From: Streptomyces sp. NBC_00306
GTDB lineage: Bacteria > Actinomycetota > Actinomycetes > Streptomycetales > Streptomycetaceae
Length of the DNA: 64,000 bases
Reading direction: 5' to 3'
Assembly: GCF_036169555.1 (NCBI RefSeq)
Contig: NZ_CP108032.1
Coordinates: 5,766,001 to 5,830,000, forward strand
The position numbers and the translations under genes are program-made. The notes beneath the pieces are model-generated. The model did no database searches. It saw only the letters and a list, made by a program, of their open reading frames with translations, and was not told where the DNA came from. Position 1 is the first letter of the stretch, and every line of letters starts with the position of its first letter. This document shows, one piece after another, positions 60,360-64,000 of the stretch.

Positions 60360-61823
60360 TCAGAGCGACAGGCGTACGGGTTCGGCCTGTGCCGCTTCCG
60401 CGCTCGTCGCCGCCGCCGGGGTCCCGGTCCGGGGCAGCACGGCGTAGAGCGCCGCCGCCACCACGATCGTCACTCCCCAGCCGAGACCGTTCTCGCCGAG
60501 CCACGACGTGGCGAGCGGCCCCGAGAACCAGTCGGTCCTGGTGAACAGCAGACCCACCAACAGCGCGGCGGCCCAGGACGCCGTCGCCTGCCAGGCGAAA
60601 CCGCCGCGGTACCAGTAGGCGCTGGTGCGCGTGGTGTCCATCAGGGCCGCGCCGTCGTAGTCCTTCCGGCGCAGCATGTCCACGCCGAAGACACCGATCC
60701 ACGCGGAGAACGCCACCGCCAGCAGCGTCAGGAACGAGATGAACGAGCCGGTGAAGCTGGTCGCCACCACCATCAGCAGGAAGCCGAGGACCAGGCTGAT
60801 GACCGCGTTCACACTGACGGCCCAGGCGCGCGGGACCCGGATGCCCAGGGTCTGCGCGGTGAAGCCCGCCGAGTACATGGACATGGAGTTGATCAGCAGC
60901 ATGCCGACCAGGGCGATCAGCAGATAGGGCACGGCGAGCCACAGCGGCAGGATCTCGCCGATGAACGCCACCGGGTCGGTGGCACTCGCCAGGTCCGGAG
61001 TCGAGACCGCCATCACCGCGCCCATCAGCACCATCGGCAGGACGACGATCCCGGCGCCGCCGATCGTCGAGCCGACCACCGCCCGGCTGGACGCGGTCCG
61101 CGGCAGATAGCGGGTGAAGTCCGGGCCCGAGGGGACCCAGCTGATGCCGCCCGCCGCGATCGTGCCGATGCCGGCGACCATCATCGCCGTCGACCCGGCC
61201 GGCTTGTCGAAGACCGCCGACCAGTCCGTGCCCGCGACCAGATGGACCAGGACGAGCACGCTGAAGGCGCCGAAGAGATAGGTCGACCAGGTGCTGCACC
61301 GCCGCAGGGCGTTGATGCCCAGTCCCGACACGAGGAAGGTGCAGGCGACGAAGAGCAGCAGCGTCACGATGATCAGCGCGGTGTTGCTGCGTACGCCGAA
61401 GAGCAGATCCAGCACGGTCAGCACGGCATAGGCGCCGGTCACCGCGTTGATCGTCTCCCAGCCCCAGCGCGCGACCCAGATCAGCGAGCCCGGCAGCAGA
61501 TTGCCGCGCTGCCCGAAGACCGCGCGGGACAGGGCCATGCCGGGGGAGCCGCCCCGCTTGCCCGCCACGGATATCAGGCCGACGATGCCGTACGAGACGA
61601 CGGGGGCCGTGATCGCGACGACCAGGACCTGCCAGAAGTTCAGACCGTTGAACACCACCAGCCCCGCGCCCATCGTGAGCAACAGCACACTGATGTTGGC
61701 GGCGACCCAGGTGGGGAACAGTTCGCGGACGTGGCCTGTGCGCTCCCCGTCGGGGACGGGTTCGAGACCGCGCGTCTCGACCGCGCTCTCTGTCGCGCCT
61801 TCGGCATCGGAGGCGTGGGGCAT
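60360..61823 (-). CDS. NCS1-family cytosine/purine permease
   Basis: Membrane protein of 487 residues with about 12 helices. Starts after a short acidic leader at VRELFPTWVAANISVLLLTMGAGLVVFNGLNFWQ. Others: GLISVAGKRGGSPGMALSRAVFGQRGN, SWVPSGPDFTRYLP, and INSMSMYSAGFTAQTLG. NCS1 proteins import cytosine, allantoin, hydantoin or similar bases with H+ or Na+. No catabolic gene adjoins, so the ligand is unknown. ATG 61823 after GGAG; longer readings upstream are out of character. Confidence 0.9.
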   Translation of the reverse strand: MPHASDAEGATESAVETRGLEPVPDGERTGHVRELFPTWVAANISVLLLTMGAGLVVFNGLNFWQVLVVAITAPVVSYGIVGLISVAGKRGGSPGMALSRAVFGQRGNLLPGSLIWVARWGWETINAVTGAYAVLTVLDLLFGVRSNTALIIVTLLLFVACTFLVSGLGINALRRCSTWSTYLFGAFSVLVLVHLVAGTDWSAVFDKPAGSTAMMVAGIGTIAAGGISWVPSGPDFTRYLPRTASSRAVVGSTIGGAGIVVLPMVLMGAVMAVSTPDLASATDPVAFIGEILPLWLAVPYLLIALVGMLLINSMSMYSAGFTAQTLGIRVPRAWAVSVNAVISLVLGFLLMVVATSFTGSFISFLTLLAVAFSAWIGVFGVDMLRRKDYDGAALMDTTRTSAYWYRGGFAWQATASWAAALLVGLLFTRTDWFSGPLATSWLGENGLGWGVTIVVAAALYAVLPRTGTPAAATSAEAAQAEPVRLSL

Positions 61824-61998
61824 GGGGGAGCTCCGTGAAGGGGGTGGGGGGGACTCCGGGACAGTGCCGGTGCCGGCGGAAAACCGGAGGGACCAGCATC
61901 GTCTGTACCCCCCAAAAGGTCCAAATACAGTCCGAGGTCCCTGAAGGACCGTCCGACGCCGCCGCGGCCGGAGAGTCGTGGCCGATACTGGGTGGGTT

Positions 61999-63222
61999 AT
62001 GGAAATCGTCATCCTTGCCGTAGTCATCGCCCTGGTCGCTCTCGGCGCGATCAGCGGTCTCGTGGTCAGCAGCCGCAAGAAGAAGCAGCTGCCGCCCTCG
62101 GCGCCGTCGAGCACGCCGACCATCACCGCTCCGCCCGCCGAGCCGCATGTCGGCGACGAGGCGGAGACACCGCGGGACGAGCCACGCCGGACCATCGAGG
62201 AGGTCGACCTCCCGTCGGCCGAGGAGGCCGCCGACACGCCGGTCGCCGTCGAGGACCCGGTCGTCGCCGAGCCCCCCGCCCCCGCGATCGAGATCCCGGA
62301 GCCCACCGCCGGCCGGCTCGTCCGGCTGCGTGCCCGCCTCGCCCGCTCGCAGAACTCGCTCGGCAAGGGGCTGCTCACGCTCCTGTCCCGCGAGCACCTC
62401 GACGAGGAGACATGGGAGGAGATCGAGGACACGCTGCTCACCGCCGACGTCGGTGTGGCGCCGACCCAGGAACTCGTCGAGCGCCTGCGCGAGCGGGTCA
62501 GGGTGCTCGGCACCCGTACGCCGGACGATCTGCGCAACCTGCTCCGCGAGGAGCTGCTGGCGCTCATCGGCACCGACGTCGACCGCGCGGTCAAGACCGA
62601 GAGCGGCCTGGACACCCCGGGCGTCGTCATGGTCGTCGGTGTCAACGGCACCGGTAAGACCACCACGACCGGCAAGCTCGCCCGGGTGCTCGTCGCCGAC
62701 GGCCGCTCGGTCGTCCTCGGCGCCGCGGACACCTTCCGTGCGGCGGCGGCCGATCAGCTCCAGACGTGGGGCGAGCGCGTCGGCGCCCGCACCGTGCGCG
62801 GACCCGAGGGCGGCGACCCGGCCTCGATCGCGTTCGACGCCGTGAAGGAAGGCATCGCCGAGGGCGCCGACGTGGTGCTCATCGACACGGCGGGCCGGCT
62901 GCACACCAAGACCGGCCTGATGGACGAGCTCGGCAAGGTCAAGCGCGTCGTCGAGAAGCACGGCCCGCTGGACGAGATCCTGCTGGTCCTCGACGCCACG
63001 ACCGGTCAGAACGGTCTGGTGCAGGCGCGGGTGTTCGCGGAGGTCGTGGACATCACCGGCATCGTGCTGACCAAGCTCGACGGCACCGCCAAGGGCGGCA
63101 TCGTCATCGCGGTCCAGCGTGAGCTGGGCGTACCGGTGAAGCTGGTGGGTCTGGGCGAGGGCGCCGACGACCTGGCGCCGTTCGAGCCGGAGGCGTTCGT
63201 CGACGCGCTCATCGGGGAGTGA
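61999..63222 (+). CDS. ftsY: Signal recognition particle receptor FtsY
   Basis: The product is 407 residues. The N-terminal hydrophobic helix MEIVILAVVIALVALGAISGLVV anchors it, then an acidic Pro/Glu linker (about 35-105), as usual for actinobacteria. The NG domain follows: LVRLRARLARSQNSLGKGL; G1 VGVNGTGKTTTTGKLA; GAADTFRAAAADQLQTW; DTAGRLHTKTGLMDEL; LDATTGQNG; TKLDGTAKGGIVIAV; GLGEGADDLAPFEPEAF. It docks SRP-ribosomes at SecYEG. ATG 61999. A very long hairpin lies after the stop. Confidence 0.97.
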   Translation: MEIVILAVVIALVALGAISGLVVSSRKKKQLPPSAPSSTPTITAPPAEPHVGDEAETPRDEPRRTIEEVDLPSAEEAADTPVAVEDPVVAEPPAPAIEIPEPTAGRLVRLRARLARSQNSLGKGLLTLLSREHLDEETWEEIEDTLLTADVGVAPTQELVERLRERVRVLGTRTPDDLRNLLREELLALIGTDVDRAVKTESGLDTPGVVMVVGVNGTGKTTTTGKLARVLVADGRSVVLGAADTFRAAAADQLQTWGERVGARTVRGPEGGDPASIAFDAVKEGIAEGADVVLIDTAGRLHTKTGLMDELGKVKRVVEKHGPLDEILLVLDATTGQNGLVQARVFAEVVDITGIVLTKLDGTAKGGIVIAVQRELGVPVKLVGLGEGADDLAPFEPEAFVDALIGE

Positions 63223-63250
63223 GGAAGCGCCGGGGCGAGCCCCGGACAGT

Positions 63251-63299
63251 GGACGCACGAGGGCGGGGCCGGAATGTCCGGCCCCGCCCTCGTGCGTCC
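63251..63299. terminator. Very long terminator between ftsY and the prim-pol gene
   Basis: Perfect 23-bp inverted repeat (63251-63273 with 63277-63299) with a 3-base loop. It separates convergent genes and reads the same on both strands. Confidence 0.9.
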
Positions 63300-63361
63300 C
63301 CGGCGGACCTCAGGCCGCCGAGCGTGTGTCCGTTGCCCGGCGGACCTCAGGCCGCCGAGCG
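63299..63361. repeat. 26-bp direct repeat at the 3' end of the prim-pol gene
   Basis: An exact 26-base unit occurs at 63299-63324 and 63336-63361. The second copy covers the last codons and the stop of the prim-pol gene, the first lies beyond it. This resembles the end-of-gene duplication at GH64. Confidence 0.85.
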
Positions 63362-64000
63362 GTGGCAGATGTACGCCAGCGTGCCCAGCAGCAGCCGCGC
63401 CTGCGGCGGCGCCACGGCGGTGTCCAGCGAGGGCGCCCGCAGCCAGCTGACCGGTCCGAGGCCCGCGTGGTCGGAGGGCGGCGCGGTGATGTGGCTGCCC
63501 GGCCCCAGGCAGTGCAGATCGAGCCCGGCGTCGTCCCAGCCCATCCGGTAGAGCAGGTGCGGAAGTTCGGCGGCGGCGCCCGGCGCCACGAAGAACTGGC
63601 AGCGCCCGTCCGGAGTCGCCGAGACCGGTCCCAGCGGCAGTCCCATCCGCTCCAGACGCACCAGCGCGCGCCGGCCGGCCGGTGCGGCGACGTCGAGGAT
63701 GTCGAAGGTGCGGCCGACGGGCAGAAGCACGGCCGCGCCCGGTACCTCGGCCCATGCCTTGGTGACATCGTCCAGCGTCGCGCCGGCCGGGATCTCGGGT
63801 GCGTAGCCCAGGGGATGAGCCCCGGGGGACGTACAGTCCGGGACGCCGCACGAGCAGTCGCCGGACGCCGCCCGCGCCCCTGGCACGACGGCCCAGCCCC
63901 ACAGGCCGGTGTACTCCGCCACCACGGTGCACTCAGTGGTGCGGCCGCGGCGCCGTGACCCGGACCGGATGTCCCGCATGCCGCCGATAGTGAAGCCCAT
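63347..64000 (-). CDS. Bifunctional primase/polymerase (prim-pol) N-terminal domain protein
   Basis: The product is 217 residues, with ATG at the last base of the window, so probably complete but an upstream start cannot be excluded. It begins GFTIGGMRDIRSGSRRRG. Prim-pol-like parts: YTGLWGWAVVPGARA, CSCGVPDCTSPGAHPLGYAPE (zinc-like Cys set), VGRTFDILDVAA (acidic motif), LERMGLPLGPV and WLRAPSLDTAVAPPQ. The fold occurs in archaeal-type primases and plasmid proteins; this stand-alone form has no helicase and its activity is untested. Recalled Streptomyces order places nsdA next. Confidence 0.78.
   Translation of the reverse strand: MGFTIGGMRDIRSGSRRRGRTTECTVVAEYTGLWGWAVVPGARAASGDCSCGVPDCTSPGAHPLGYAPEIPAGATLDDVTKAWAEVPGAAVLLPVGRTFDILDVAAPAGRRALVRLERMGLPLGPVSATPDGRCQFFVAPGAAAELPHLLYRMGWDDAGLDLHCLGPGSHITAPPSDHAGLGPVSWLRAPSLDTAVAPPQARLLLGTLAYICHRSAA

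Overview
The window is high-GC actinobacterial DNA. Gene content and order point to Streptomyces: two tandem conservons (cvnABCD), the accB-accE pair, a Lys/Ala-tailed HU protein (hupS), an ndgR-leuCD divergon, RNase III beside L32, smc, a glcP-type sugar permease and ftsY. From memory, not from a search, the order follows the S. coelicolor core region around SCO5535-SCO5582. GTG starts are frequent and third codon positions are strongly GC-rich. I saw no rRNA, CRISPR array, insertion sequence, integrase or replication origin.

Layout. 1-8.6 kb is an accessory stretch of secreted enzymes: a GH3 glycosidase cut by the window edge, a Gly-rich membrane protein, YceI, an M15-like secreted peptidase, and divergent GH64 beta-1,3-glucanase and PL8 lyase genes. 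Four AGCGCT-centred LacI-type boxes lie in and around the GH64/PL8 gap. 8.8-10.6 kb holds the acyl-CoA carboxylase subunits accB-accE. 10.8-21.1 kb holds two tandem minus-strand conservons whose cvnD genes share 530 identical bases while their sensors have diverged. 21.7-25.5 kb holds a 56-residue protein, an FAH-family enzyme, gltX, a HAD hydrolase and five tRNAs (Gln-Glu-Glu-Gln-Glu). 25.7-29.8 kb holds ndgR, leuCD, a small helical protein and hupS.

29.9-38.9 kb carries housekeeping genes: cofC/fbiD (F420 side chain), plsC-gpsA (phospholipid), ddl (cell wall), a DUF3515 lipoprotein, a stand-alone Lrp sensor domain, thiL-thiD, rpmB and a DAK/FakA-like protein. 39.3-44.1 kb is a two-gene block, a 969-residue helical-repeat protein translationally coupled to an HSP90-family chaperone. 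It sits between the DAK gene and recG, and it is the best candidate for an accessory, little-described system. 44.3-51.8 kb resumes the core: recG, rsmD, coaD, a DivIVA-like coiled-coil protein, DUF177, rpmF, rnc, mutM. 51.8-64 kb holds a CAP-domain protein, acylphosphatase, a small coiled-coil protein, smc, glcP, an LLM-class oxidoreductase, an NCS1 permease, ftsY and a prim-pol-domain protein at the right edge.

Several genes are tightly coupled by 4-base overlaps: plsC-gpsA, thiL-thiD, and HSP90 with the helical-repeat gene. Strong hairpin terminators bound most transcription units. Function calls rest on motifs read by eye; no database search was possible.
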